Assembly: GCA_022841665.1 (NCBI GenBank)
Contig: JALHRB010000035.1
Location: 1 to 39,017 of the forward strand
Reading direction: 5' to 3'
Length of the DNA stretch: 39,017 nucleotides
Origin: Pseudolabrys sp.
GTDB taxonomy: Bacteria > Pseudomonadota > Alphaproteobacteria > Rhizobiales > Xanthobacteraceae
The position numbers and the translations under genes were made by a program. The notes beneath the pieces were generated by a model that saw nothing but the letters and a program-made list of their open reading frames with translations, was not told the origin of the DNA and searched no databases. This document shows, piece by piece, positions 27,587 through 34,565 of the stretch. How positions within the stretch are numbered: position 1 is the first letter of the stretch; each line of letters begins with the position of its first letter.

Positions 27587-27933
27587 CAGGTCCTCCTCGA
27601 TCCACAAACTGTTTGCGGAATAACCGGTCTCGGATGAAACCGGCACGTCCCAGGCGAGTTCCTCAAGGGAGAGTAATTAGGCGCTGGCGGGGATGGGGGC
27701 AACGGTTTGCAGATGCCGTTTTCGGGCACCGGACGCGGATCGTCGGCGGGGAATGCCCGGAAAGGCGGAGAAATGGGGCGGAATAGCGTTAATGAAGTTT
27801 GAAGGCATTGCGGCGTATTTTATCGGCCCATATTGCCGCCGGCGCGGAAAAAGCCGAGAATTCTTCATTATCAGAACGGCTTAGCTAGGCAGTTCCGCGG
27901 CGACGCCGGTATCGTTGAGTGAGGTTCGCGTCC
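27587..27933. other. Intergenic region upstream of sodB and of an envelope protein
   Basis: The 347 bases lie between divergent genes and should hold both promoters. An open frame at 27693-27884 has no family features and is not called. TTAA-N7-TGAA at 27789-27803 is a poor match to a CtrA box. I see no repeat or RNA gene here. Confidence 0.55.
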
Positions 27934-28788
27934 ATGTCGACTATCCTGTTCGTCATCGGCGGCATCGCCGTCATCCTTGGCGGCGCCGCCATCGCCTTCG
28001 GCGTCCCCGAGAGCGAATTCTCGTTCGGCAACACCCTGATCGTCGCCGGCACGACGACGGCCGTCGGCGGCCTCATCGTCATCGGCCTCGGCGCGGTGGT
28101 GGCCAAGCTGCAGCAGGTGGCCGACGCCCTGGCCGTGCAGTTTCCCATCGTGCCCAGCCGCTCGATGGCGTCCTTCGAAGCGGACGGCCTGCGCGGGGCC
28201 CCGGCGCGCGCTCCTTTCCCGCCGAAGCCTAAGGCAGAGGAATTCCTTGGGGTGGCAGCGCCCGATCTGCCGGTCGAAGCGGAACCAATCCCTGCGCCGA
28301 CCTTGCAGAACCCGGACATGCCGTCGGTGAGGGTCGAGGAGGCTACGTTATCGCCCTCCAACCCCCTGGACGAACCGGCCGCGGGTGCGCTCGGCGGTGC
28401 CATCGACCGTCCGGCGCCGCCGGCCGAGGACGAATTCCGGCACGAGCCCAAGCTCGACACCGGCTGGCGGCCCGCCGCCCGGCAGCCGAACGCTTATTTC
28501 GACGCCGTATGGCCGGCCGAAGCCAAATCGGCGAATGCCGCCCCGGAGCCCCTGGCGCCGCCGGAGCCTCAGATCGACGTGCGCGGCCGCGAAGAGGCCG
28601 CCGTGGAACCGCCGGCTGCATCGGAGCCGGAAAAGCCGCCGGCCGCTGCGGTTTTGAAATCCGGCGTGGTCGATGGCATGGGCTATACGCTCTATGTCGA
28701 CGGCTCGATCGAGGCCGAGCTGCCGCAGGGAACGCTGCGCTTTGCCTCGATCAACGAGCTTCGCAGCCACCTCGAGCAGAATTCCTGA
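27934..28788 (+). CDS. Membrane-anchored protein with disordered linker, unknown function
   Basis: A 284-residue protein with two N-terminal hydrophobic helices (about residues 3-23 and 35-58), then about 170 residues rich in Pro, Ala and Glu, probably disordered. It ends in a compact module of 43 residues (242-284) with GMGYTLYVDGSIEAELP and LRFASINELRSHLEQ. The end module looks like a small sequence-specific domain, but I do not recognise it. ATG at 27934 has GAGTGAGG about ten bases upstream; GTG 27919 is possible. It is the gene before mucR, about 240 bases away. Confidence 0.78.
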   Translation: MSTILFVIGGIAVILGGAAIAFGVPESEFSFGNTLIVAGTTTAVGGLIVIGLGAVVAKLQQVADALAVQFPIVPSRSMASFEADGLRGAPARAPFPPKPKAEEFLGVAAPDLPVEAEPIPAPTLQNPDMPSVRVEEATLSPSNPLDEPAAGALGGAIDRPAPPAEDEFRHEPKLDTGWRPAARQPNAYFDAVWPAEAKSANAAPEPLAPPEPQIDVRGREEAAVEPPAASEPEKPPAAAVLKSGVVDGMGYTLYVDGSIEAELPQGTLRFASINELRSHLEQNS

Positions 28789-28933
28789 TTCCGTGGCGCG
28801 GTCTCGGCTTGCACGGCCGCGCCCCGGCCGGCTGCGGTAAAGGGGTGCAGGCCGCTGCAGCGAATTGCGGGCCGCTGCCCAAGCATTCGTCGCAGTTTAT
28901 CTGCGCGTTCTGCGATCTTTTTCTTGCGGGGCC

Positions 28934-28961
28934 TATATTCGGATAGTAAACGTTGAATATA
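28934..28961. promoter_or_regulatory. AT-rich inverted repeat upstream of mucR
   Basis: TATATTC (28934-28940) and GAATATA (28955-28961) are exact reverse complements, with centres 21 bases apart, about two helical turns. They lie in an unusually AT-rich patch 70-95 bases before the mucR ATG. MucR proteins are known to bind AT-rich targets and control their own genes, so this is a candidate autoregulatory operator. Confidence 0.45.
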
Positions 28962-29028
28962 AGAATCTTGCCGGCAGTCGTCGCGTTCCATTATCAACGT
29001 TTCATTCGCGCCAGGGCGGGGCAACCAC

Positions 29029-29442
29029 ATGACCGACAGCAACGGCAACTACATCACACTGACGGCGGAGATCGTTTCCGCCTATGTCAGCAACAACACC
29101 GTGCCCGCCGGCGACATTGCCGGCCTTATCAATCAGGTGCATGCGGCGTTGAGCCGAGTCTCCGGTAAATCGGCTGACGCCCCGAGCGAGCCGTTGAAGC
29201 CGGCCGTTTCGCTGAAGAAGTCGATCACGCCCGAGCACATCGTCTGTCTCGAAGACGGAAAGAAGTTCAAGTCGCTGAAGCGGCACCTGCGCACGCAATA
29301 CAACATGACGCCCGAGCAATACCGCGAGAAGTGGGGGCTCAGCGCCGACTATCCGATGGTCGCGCCGAATTATGCCGCGGCGCGGTCGCAACTGGCCAAG
29401 CAGATGGGTCTTGGCCAGCAGCGCCGGCGCCGCTCGAAATAG
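29029..29442 (+). CDS. mucR: MucR/Ros family transcriptional regulator with altered zinc finger
   Basis: A 137-residue regulator with the MucR oligomerisation N-terminus and the finger region [19 protein letters not shown], then [19 protein letters not shown]. Of the classical zinc ligands only Cys73 and His86 remain: the second Cys is Asp76, as in many MucR proteins, and the usual second His position is Gln90-Tyr91. Family members control exopolysaccharide, motility and cell-cycle genes through AT-rich DNA. The basic tail QQRRRRSK also favours DNA binding. It may still fold without zinc, as described for some relatives. Further mucR copies elsewhere are likely. Confidence 0.92.
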   Translation: MTDSNGNYITLTAEIVSAYVSNNTVPAGDIAGLINQVHAALSRVSGKSADAPSEPLKPAVSLKKSITPEHIVCLEDGKKFKSLKRHLRTQYNMTPEQYREKWGLSADYPMVAPNYAAARSQLAKQMGLGQQRRRRSK

Positions 29443-29451
29443 CCGCAGGCC

Positions 29452-29469
29452 CGTTATAGGAATATAACG
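29452..29469. promoter_or_regulatory. Perfect AT-rich palindrome after mucR
   Basis: CGTTATA, spacer GGAA, TATAACG form a perfect 7-bp inverted repeat starting ten bases after the mucR stop. It shares GAATATAA with the repeat before mucR. It could be a regulator site for the next gene or a weak hairpin with a GNRA-type loop. A possible promoter follows: TTGACT at 29478-29483 and TAGGGA at 29501-29506, 17 bases apart. Confidence 0.4.
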
Positions 29470-29531
29470 TAAATGATTTGACTATAGTCCGGATTCGATG
29501 TAGGGATCATATCCTAGATCGGAGCGGACGC

Positions 29532-29579
29532 ATGCCAGTCATCGAAAGCCCAGGTTTCAGCCCGCAGGTGCGGCCATGA
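29532..29579 (+). CDS. Possible 15-codon leader ORF coupled to the DUF6456 gene
   Basis: ATG at 29532 with GGAG seven bases upstream opens a frame encoding MPVIESPGFSPQVRP and stops at TGA 29577-29579, overlapping the ATG of the next gene as ATGA. The peptide matches nothing I recognise. The layout is that of a translationally coupled leader, which would explain why the downstream ATG lacks its own clear ribosome-binding site. It might be chance, since short frames are common. Confidence 0.35.
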   Translation: MPVIESPGFSPQVRP

Positions 29580-30199
29580 GCGGACAGGCAAAAGCCGCCG
29601 CCGCCATAGCCGAGCCGCCGCAGGCCGAAGTCGGTCCCTTCCGCGCCCGGCATCTCGCTTTAGCGCGCGAGCAGATCCAGACGGAACTCGGCCGCGACAG
29701 CGTGCTGGTCGACGAGGCGGAAAGCCCGCTGGTTTGGCTTGCGCGCCGGCGGGGACGCGACGGCCGTCCGCTGGTCGAGCCGCACCAGTTGCAGGCGGGC
29801 GAAAAGCTGCGCGCCGATTTCACCTACGCCAATCTGATGCCGCGCACGACCTCCAACTGGGCAAGCCCGATGGCCTCCGGACGCAACGGACGCGCTGCGA
29901 CGGCGGCCGAGGCCGCCGATGTCACCGTCGCCGCGCGCCAGCGCGTACATCAGGCGCTCGATACGGTGGGACCGGAGTTCTCCGGCCTGCTGCTCGACGT
30001 CTGCTGCTTTCTGAAGCGTCTCGAAGACGTCGAACGAGAGCGCATCTGGCCGGCGCGATCGGCCAAGGTGGTGCTGCAACTCGGGCTCGACCGCCTGGCG
30101 CGGCATTACGGCTATGGCGCGCAGGCGAAGGGCCATGCGCACGCCGCGGTGCGAACTTGGCTCGCGGAAGACGCCGCCTTCAACGCGGATGGAGGCTGA
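29576..30199 (+). CDS. DUF6456 family protein
   Basis: A 207-residue soluble protein with SPLVWLARRRGRDGRPLV, AGEKLRADFTYANLMPRTTSNW and LLLDVCCFLKRLEDVERERIWP, then LQLGLDRLARHYG near the end, which is the DUF6456 pattern found in Hyphomicrobiales. The C-terminal half resembles a helix-turn-helix or phage-replication-like helical bundle, so DNA binding is possible but unproven. ATG at 29576 is used. It follows mucR by about 130 bases and may be part of the same regulatory unit. Confidence 0.85.
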   Translation: MSGQAKAAAAIAEPPQAEVGPFRARHLALAREQIQTELGRDSVLVDEAESPLVWLARRRGRDGRPLVEPHQLQAGEKLRADFTYANLMPRTTSNWASPMASGRNGRAATAAEAADVTVAARQRVHQALDTVGPEFSGLLLDVCCFLKRLEDVERERIWPARSAKVVLQLGLDRLARHYGYGAQAKGHAHAAVRTWLAEDAAFNADGG

Positions 30200-30202
30200 G
30201 CC

Positions 30203-30634
30203 TCACGCCACCGCCGACAGCGCCGTCTCGGCGTCGGCACGGATGCGCTCGACCATCGAGCGCAGGCCGTTCGAACGCTGCGGCGTGAGATTCTCGCGCA
30301 GGCCGAGCTTCTCGAACAGCGCGAGCGCATCGGTGGCGAGGATGTCGCGGGCGCCCTTGCCCGAATACAGCGCGAACAGGATCGCGATCAGCCCGCGCAC
30401 GATATGCGCGTCGCTGTCGCCCTCAAATTGGAGCACCGGTCCGGCGGCGCCGTCGGGCTTGACGTGGGTTACCAGCCACACCTGGCTGGCGCAGCCGCGC
30501 ACCTTGTTGGCTTCGGTGTGATCGCTGTCGGCCAGCGGCGGCAAGGTGCGGCCGAGTTCGATGAGATACCGGTAGCGGTCGTCCCACTCGTCGAGCAGCG
30601 TGAAATTCTCAACGATGTCGTCGATTGCGGTCAT
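30203..30634 (-). CDS. sufE: SufE family cysteine desulfurase sulfur acceptor
   Basis: A 143-residue protein that takes sulfur from the SufS cysteine desulfurase for Fe-S cluster assembly. The acceptor is Cys48 in NKVRGCASQVWL; LDEWDDRYRYLIELGRTLPPL precedes it and GLIAILFALYSGK follows, all standard for SufE. ATG at 30634 (MTAIDDIVENF) is chosen over an upstream start at 30748, as the family begins there. It is convergent with the DUF6456 gene, with a three-base gap. The rest of the suf operon is not in the window. Confidence 0.94.
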   Translation of the reverse strand: MTAIDDIVENFTLLDEWDDRYRYLIELGRTLPPLADSDHTEANKVRGCASQVWLVTHVKPDGAAGPVLQFEGDSDAHIVRGLIAILFALYSGKGARDILATDALALFEKLGLRENLTPQRSNGLRSMVERIRADAETALSAVA

Positions 30635-30762
30635 CGTGTCCCAAGCCAATATCGCCGTCCCCGTCCCGGGGGCTTCATGCAGATATATAGGCTGTTGGGC
30701 GCCGATGCCAAAAAAGTCTCGGCGGCGGACCTCGCCCGCCGTCGTCAAGTCCTGGCCCGGTC

Positions 30763-31194
30763 TTAGGCCGAAGGCCGGCCGGCGCGGGCTTCGCGCCGCG
30801 GCGGCAGCGGAACCGGCGCATGCCAGGACGGCGCCATATCGGCGGCCGTCAGCGTGCCTTGAGCCGACGCCGGCACCAATTTGGCGGCCGGCTTGTCGGC
30901 GGCCTTTTCGGCCGGCGCCGCGTTGTCGGCGAGCTTGGCGCTGATGAACTCGAACAGCGTGCGCGCGCCCGCCTCGGCCTTGTGCCCGATCGCCACCGCG
31001 ACCTTGCCGCCGACCACGCAGGCGTCCGGTTGCCGTTCACAGAAACCGCGCGCGTCCGATACGGCCGCGCTCGCCAGCGTCACCGCCTGAACCGCGTCGA
31101 TGTGTGCTTCCGGCGCGTTCGACTTCGTGCCGCCGTCCGGCAGCAGAACGCAAACGACGCCAAGCCAAAACGCCATTCGCAAGAGGAAGAACAT
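30763..31194 (-). CDS. DUF5330 domain-containing protein
   Basis: A 143-residue protein with an N-terminal signal or anchor (MFFLLRMAFWLGVVCVLLP), then the DUF5330 core: SAAVSDARGFCERQPDACVVGGKV with two Cys that could form a disulfide, and KAEAGARTLFEFI. The rest is an Ala/Pro-rich tail. It is an exported or anchored periplasmic protein of unknown role in Hyphomicrobiales. It is divergent from the histidine kinase gene. Confidence 0.87.
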   Translation of the reverse strand: MFFLLRMAFWLGVVCVLLPDGGTKSNAPEAHIDAVQAVTLASAAVSDARGFCERQPDACVVGGKVAVAIGHKAEAGARTLFEFISAKLADNAAPAEKAADKPAAKLVPASAQGTLTAADMAPSWHAPVPLPPRREARAGRPSA

Positions 31195-31651
31195 GACCCT
31201 GTCCCGTTATCGTCCCCGACGGCTTTTGCGCCGCCTTTGAACTAAACCGTAGCAGAGGGGCCTGAACTTGTCGTTCGCGATAAGCGCCCGGTTTTCGGCA
31301 AATTCGCCGCGAATGCGATGCGAATTTTCGTCAAATTGTCGACATTCGAATTCGACTAAAATTTTAAATATCGCGGCCTGCTCGCTGGACGTGCCGCGGG
31401 ACGTGCCGCGCCGGCATCATGGTTACCGGCGGGTAACGACCGGCGCGACCGGCCCCGCGGCGCGCGCTTTAGGCAATGGAAATTTCACCATGCACAGCAA
31501 TTGGCGTCTCCGAATCCGGCCGAATGGCCCGATATGGGCGCGAACGCTGCGCCAGCCGCGATGCCCTTAGCGTTCGCTTAAGTTCGGCTGGCTAGGTTTT
31601 GCGCACGAAAAAGGGGGCGCGTCTGCTTCAAGCAAGACGTGGGACAGGGAC
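31195..31651. other. Long divergent intergenic region with AT-rich core
   Basis: 457 bases without a credible gene between DUF5330 (minus) and the histidine kinase (plus). The stretch 31318-31372 is far more AT-rich than its surroundings and holds GTCGA/TCGAC facing arms (31338-31342, 31352-31356) with AAATT and AATTT outside them. This is the kind of site MucR-type or nucleoid proteins bind. A CtrA-like box follows at 31567-31581. Confidence 0.55.
31567..31581 (+). promoter_or_regulatory. CtrA-like box upstream of the histidine kinase
   Basis: TTAG-CGTTCGC-TTAA matches the CtrA consensus TTAA-N7-TTAA at seven of eight fixed bases. It lies 70 bases before the GTG start, in reach of a promoter. 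A similar site with the same mismatch is at 35524-35538. The motif is short, so chance is not excluded. Confidence 0.4.
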
Positions 31652-33472
31652 GTGCGTTTCCTCACGCCAGTGTGGAATTATGTGGACACGTTGGTGCATC
31701 CAGCGGCGCAGCAGGATGCGCTGACGGCCGCGCGCCACCGCGCCTTCATTGCGCCCCGCCTGATCGGCAGTCTGGCCGCACTGGCGAGCTTTCCCGCCTA
31801 TCTGGCATTCCGCGGCGTGCCGAGCGTGCTCGAAGCCGGCGTGTTCGCATGGCTGGTGGCGCCGATCCTGATCGCCTACTTCCTGTCGCGCACGGGACGG
31901 TATGAAAGCGCCCACGTGCTGTCGTCGCTGTCGCTGACCGGGCTGGTCGGCGCGGTGGCCTGGTGCACCGGCGGCATAGGCTCCTTCGCCGCCATCTGGC
32001 TCGTCGTGGTGCCGCTCGAAGCGGCGCTGTCGGCCTCGCGCCGCGTGGTGGCGACCGCCTCGACCTTCGCACTGGCCGCCGCCGGCTTCCTGCTCGTTCT
32101 CAGCGCCGCCGATCTGCTGCCGCCGGCCACTTCGCTTGCGAGCGAGCATGGCGCGCTGGCCGCCTTCGGCATCATTTCGGCCGCGCTTTACGCCACCGGC
32201 CTCGCGCTCGGCGCCGAGTCGCTGGCGCGCACGAGCTTCTGGCTGCTCTATGCCGAGGAGGACCGGTACCGTTTGCTCGCGCGCAACATGACGGACGTCA
32301 TCACGCGCCACGGCCGCAACGGCGCGGTGCTGTTCATCTCGCCTGCGGCCGAGCTATTGTTCGGCGCGCGTACCGATGACCTCATCGGGCACGGCCTGTT
32401 CGACCGCGTCCATGTCGGCGACCGCCCGGCCTACCTCACCGCGCTGGCCGATGCGGCCACACGCGGCGAAACCCGTTCGGTCGAATTCCGCATTCGCCGC
32501 GGCGGCACGGCAGACGCCCCCGGCGGCCAGTTCGTCTGGGTCGAAATGCGCTGCCAGCCGCTCGACCGACCCGGCGATGCCATGGCGGGCGGCGAGCGCG
32601 AAGTCGTGGCGGTGCTGCGCGACGTCAGCGAGCGCAAGACGCAAGAGCGCGCGCTCGAGATCGCGCAGGCCGAGTCCGCGCGCGCCAATGCCGCCAAGAG
32701 CCGCTTCCTCGCCACCATGAGCCATGAGCTGCGCACGCCGCTCAACGCGATCATCGGCTTTTCCGAGATGCTGACCGACGATTCGCTGACCCTCGATCCG
32801 GCACGCAAGATCGAGTACGCCAAGCTGATCAACGAGTCCGGCCGCCACCTGTTGTCGGTGGTCAACGGTATTCTCGACATGTCGAAAATGGAAACCGGCA
32901 ATTTCGAGATCACCCCGGAACCTTTCCGGCCGGCACAAGCGATTATCGGCTGCTGCGACCTGCTGGCGCTCAAGGCGCGCGAATCCGGGGTCCACCTGAA
33001 AACGCAGCTTGCGGCGGAGTTGCCGGAGATCGTCGCCGACCGGCGCGCCTTCAGTCAGATCCTGATCAATCTCGTATCGAACGCGATCAAGTTCACGCCG
33101 CGCGACGGCAGCGTCACCGTGAGCGCGGAGGCGGATCGTGAAATGCTCACGGTCGCGGTCGAGGATACCGGCGTCGGCATCGGCGAAGACGATCTGCCGC
33201 GGCTGGGCGAGGCCTTCTTCCAGGCGCGCCCCTCTTATGACCGCCGCCACGACGGCTCGGGCCTCGGCCTGTCCATCGTGAAGGGGCTGGTGCGCCTGCA
33301 CGGTGGCGACGTCGACATCGCCAGCCGCCTCGGCAAGGGCACGCGCATTACCGTGCGACTGCCGCTCGATTGCGAGGGCGAACGCGCGCCTGCCGATCCG
33401 ATCAAGCTCGTCACCGACCGTGCCAAGGAGCTCGCCGTCGCCGCCAATGTTAGGATCAAGAAAAGTGCGTAA
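31652..33472 (+). CDS. Membrane PAS-domain sensor histidine kinase (DivJ/PleC-like layout)
   Basis: A 606-residue kinase: about six membrane helices (residues 30-190), one PAS domain (about 200-330), the HisKA box MSHELRTPLNAIIGFSEML with phospho-accepting His358, and HATPase motifs NLVSNAIKFTP, DTGVGIGEDDLPRL and GSGLGLSIVKGLV. Layout and size resemble DivJ of Caulobacter (about 600 residues), a cell-cycle kinase acting on DivK, but I cannot assign that from motifs alone. No response regulator gene is adjacent. GTG at 31652 has GGGACAGGGA just upstream. The last eight bases overlap the start of the peptidoglycan-binding gene. Confidence 0.9.
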   Translation: MRFLTPVWNYVDTLVHPAAQQDALTAARHRAFIAPRLIGSLAALASFPAYLAFRGVPSVLEAGVFAWLVAPILIAYFLSRTGRYESAHVLSSLSLTGLVGAVAWCTGGIGSFAAIWLVVVPLEAALSASRRVVATASTFALAAAGFLLVLSAADLLPPATSLASEHGALAAFGIISAALYATGLALGAESLARTSFWLLYAEEDRYRLLARNMTDVITRHGRNGAVLFISPAAELLFGARTDDLIGHGLFDRVHVGDRPAYLTALADAATRGETRSVEFRIRRGGTADAPGGQFVWVEMRCQPLDRPGDAMAGGEREVVAVLRDVSERKTQERALEIAQAESARANAAKSRFLATMSHELRTPLNAIIGFSEMLTDDSLTLDPARKIEYAKLINESGRHLLSVVNGILDMSKMETGNFEITPEPFRPAQAIIGCCDLLALKARESGVHLKTQLAAELPEIVADRRAFSQILINLVSNAIKFTPRDGSVTVSAEADREMLTVAVEDTGVGIGEDDLPRLGEAFFQARPSYDRRHDGSGLGLSIVKGLVRLHGGDVDIASRLGKGTRITVRLPLDCEGERAPADPIKLVTDRAKELAVAANVRIKKSA

Positions 33473-34178
33473 AAAAGACCCACGCGCGGAAGACGTCGCG
33501 CCCGGGCGGGCCGCCCGTGCGGCGGCCTTGATAGGCCAACATCCGCGCGAGTTCGTCGGTCTGTTGATGGCGGCATCGGCGACATTTGCGATCTGCGCGA
33601 ACGCGCTGTTCATGCAGAACGGCCCGCACCCGGCGCCGATCTTCGCAACCCGGCCGCTCTTGAAGCAGCCCGTGCCGATGGCGCCGGCGCGCCCGGCAAC
33701 GCTGACCGCGCCGGCGGTGGAGCCAGCGCCCGCCCACCGCGCGCAGTTGATCGCCGACATCCAGCGCGAACTGACCCGCAAGGGCTATTACGACGGCGCC
33801 GCCGACGGCGTCTGGGGCGCGCGCACCGACATCGCGGTGCGCGATTTCCTGCAGGCGTCGGGCGCAAAAGTCTCCGCCGAGGCGAGCGACAGCCTGATGC
33901 GGGCGATCTCCGCCGGGCCGGCCAAGCGCGCGCAGCCGCCGGCGCGTAGCAACGATCCGATCGCCGAACTGATTGCGCCGTCCAAGCGCGTGCTGGCAAT
34001 CCAGCGCGCGCTCGCCGATTTCGGCTATGGCCAGCTCAAGCCGTCCGGCGTCTACGATCCGGAGACGCGGGCGGCCATCGAGAAATTCGAGCGTGACCAT
34101 CGGCTGCCGGTCACCGGCCAGATTTCCGACCGCTTCGTGCGCGCGCTGGCCGGCATGACCGGCCGTCCGCTCGAGTAG
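33465..34178 (+). CDS. Membrane-anchored protein with two peptidoglycan-binding domains
   Basis: A 237-residue protein: cytoplasmic basic N-terminus, one membrane helix (about 30-50), Pro-rich linker and two PG_binding_1 domains, IQRELTRKGYYDGAADGVWG (from about residue 99) and IQRALADFGYG...GVYDPETRAAIEKFERDH (from about 175). It should reach into the periplasm and hold peptidoglycan. GTG at 33465 is preferred over ATG 33447 because TTAGGATC lies at the right distance. It overlaps the kinase stop by eight bases, so the two are cotranslated; a structural or signal link is an inference. Confidence 0.88.
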   Translation: MRKKDPRAEDVAPGRAARAAALIGQHPREFVGLLMAASATFAICANALFMQNGPHPAPIFATRPLLKQPVPMAPARPATLTAPAVEPAPAHRAQLIADIQRELTRKGYYDGAADGVWGARTDIAVRDFLQASGAKVSAEASDSLMRAISAGPAKRAQPPARSNDPIAELIAPSKRVLAIQRALADFGYGQLKPSGVYDPETRAAIEKFERDHRLPVTGQISDRFVRALAGMTGRPLE

Positions 34179-34214
34179 TTGGCGCGCCCAAGGGGGCGCG
34201 TGCTACGAACGCCC

Positions 34215-34565
34215 ATGCGGTTGAAATCCGGCATCTGGGTGGCGGCCTATGTCCGTCGCTGCAACGTCGAGGGCGCTTTCGCGGCGGTGCGCCGGCGCGG
34301 CGCCGACGAGGCGGGCGCCATCTTCATCAAGGTCAACAGGCTGGACGGGACCGGCACCCTGTATGGGCCGGCGCCGCAAGCCGCGTTCGATGAGGCGCGT
34401 CCGGCCGAGCGCCTGTTCAGCGCCATCCTCGGCGGCAAGGATCCGGCGCCAGATGCCGATATCGAGGCGCGGCTCGCGCGCGAAATCAAATTCGATCCCG
34501 ATATCTGGATTGTCGAAATGGAGGACCGCGCCGGCCGCAACTTCCTCGACGGTGCCGTGGTCTAG
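34215..34565 (+). CDS. DUF1491 family protein
   Basis: A 116-residue soluble protein with RLKSGIWVAAYVRRCNVEG, GAIFIKVNRLDGTGTLYGPAPQ and FDPDIWIVEMEDRAGRNFL, a clean match to the DUF1491 family of alphaproteobacteria, function unknown. ATG at 34215 is chosen since the family starts there. It follows the peptidoglycan-binding gene by 36 bases and may be the third gene of that operon. Its stop overlaps the convergent DUF2336 gene by four bases. Confidence 0.88.
   Translation: MRLKSGIWVAAYVRRCNVEGAFAAVRRRGADEAGAIFIKVNRLDGTGTLYGPAPQAAFDEARPAERLFSAILGGKDPAPDADIEARLAREIKFDPDIWIVEMEDRAGRNFLDGAVV

Noticed and set aside
27789-27803. TTAA-N7-TGAA as a third CtrA box
   Set aside because: The mismatch falls in the second half-site's conserved T and the position is far from either start; too weak to call.
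27693-27884. 63-codon frame on both strands in the sodB upstream region
   Set aside because: No ribosome-binding site, no family likeness and frames on both strands; treated as non-coding.
31652-33472. Naming the kinase divJ
   Set aside because: Layout and size fit, but kinase motifs alone cannot separate DivJ, PleC and other PAS kinases; needs a tree.
32354-33781. 475-codon open frame on the minus strand
   Set aside because: It is antisense to the kinase H-box and ATPase motifs; no family features.
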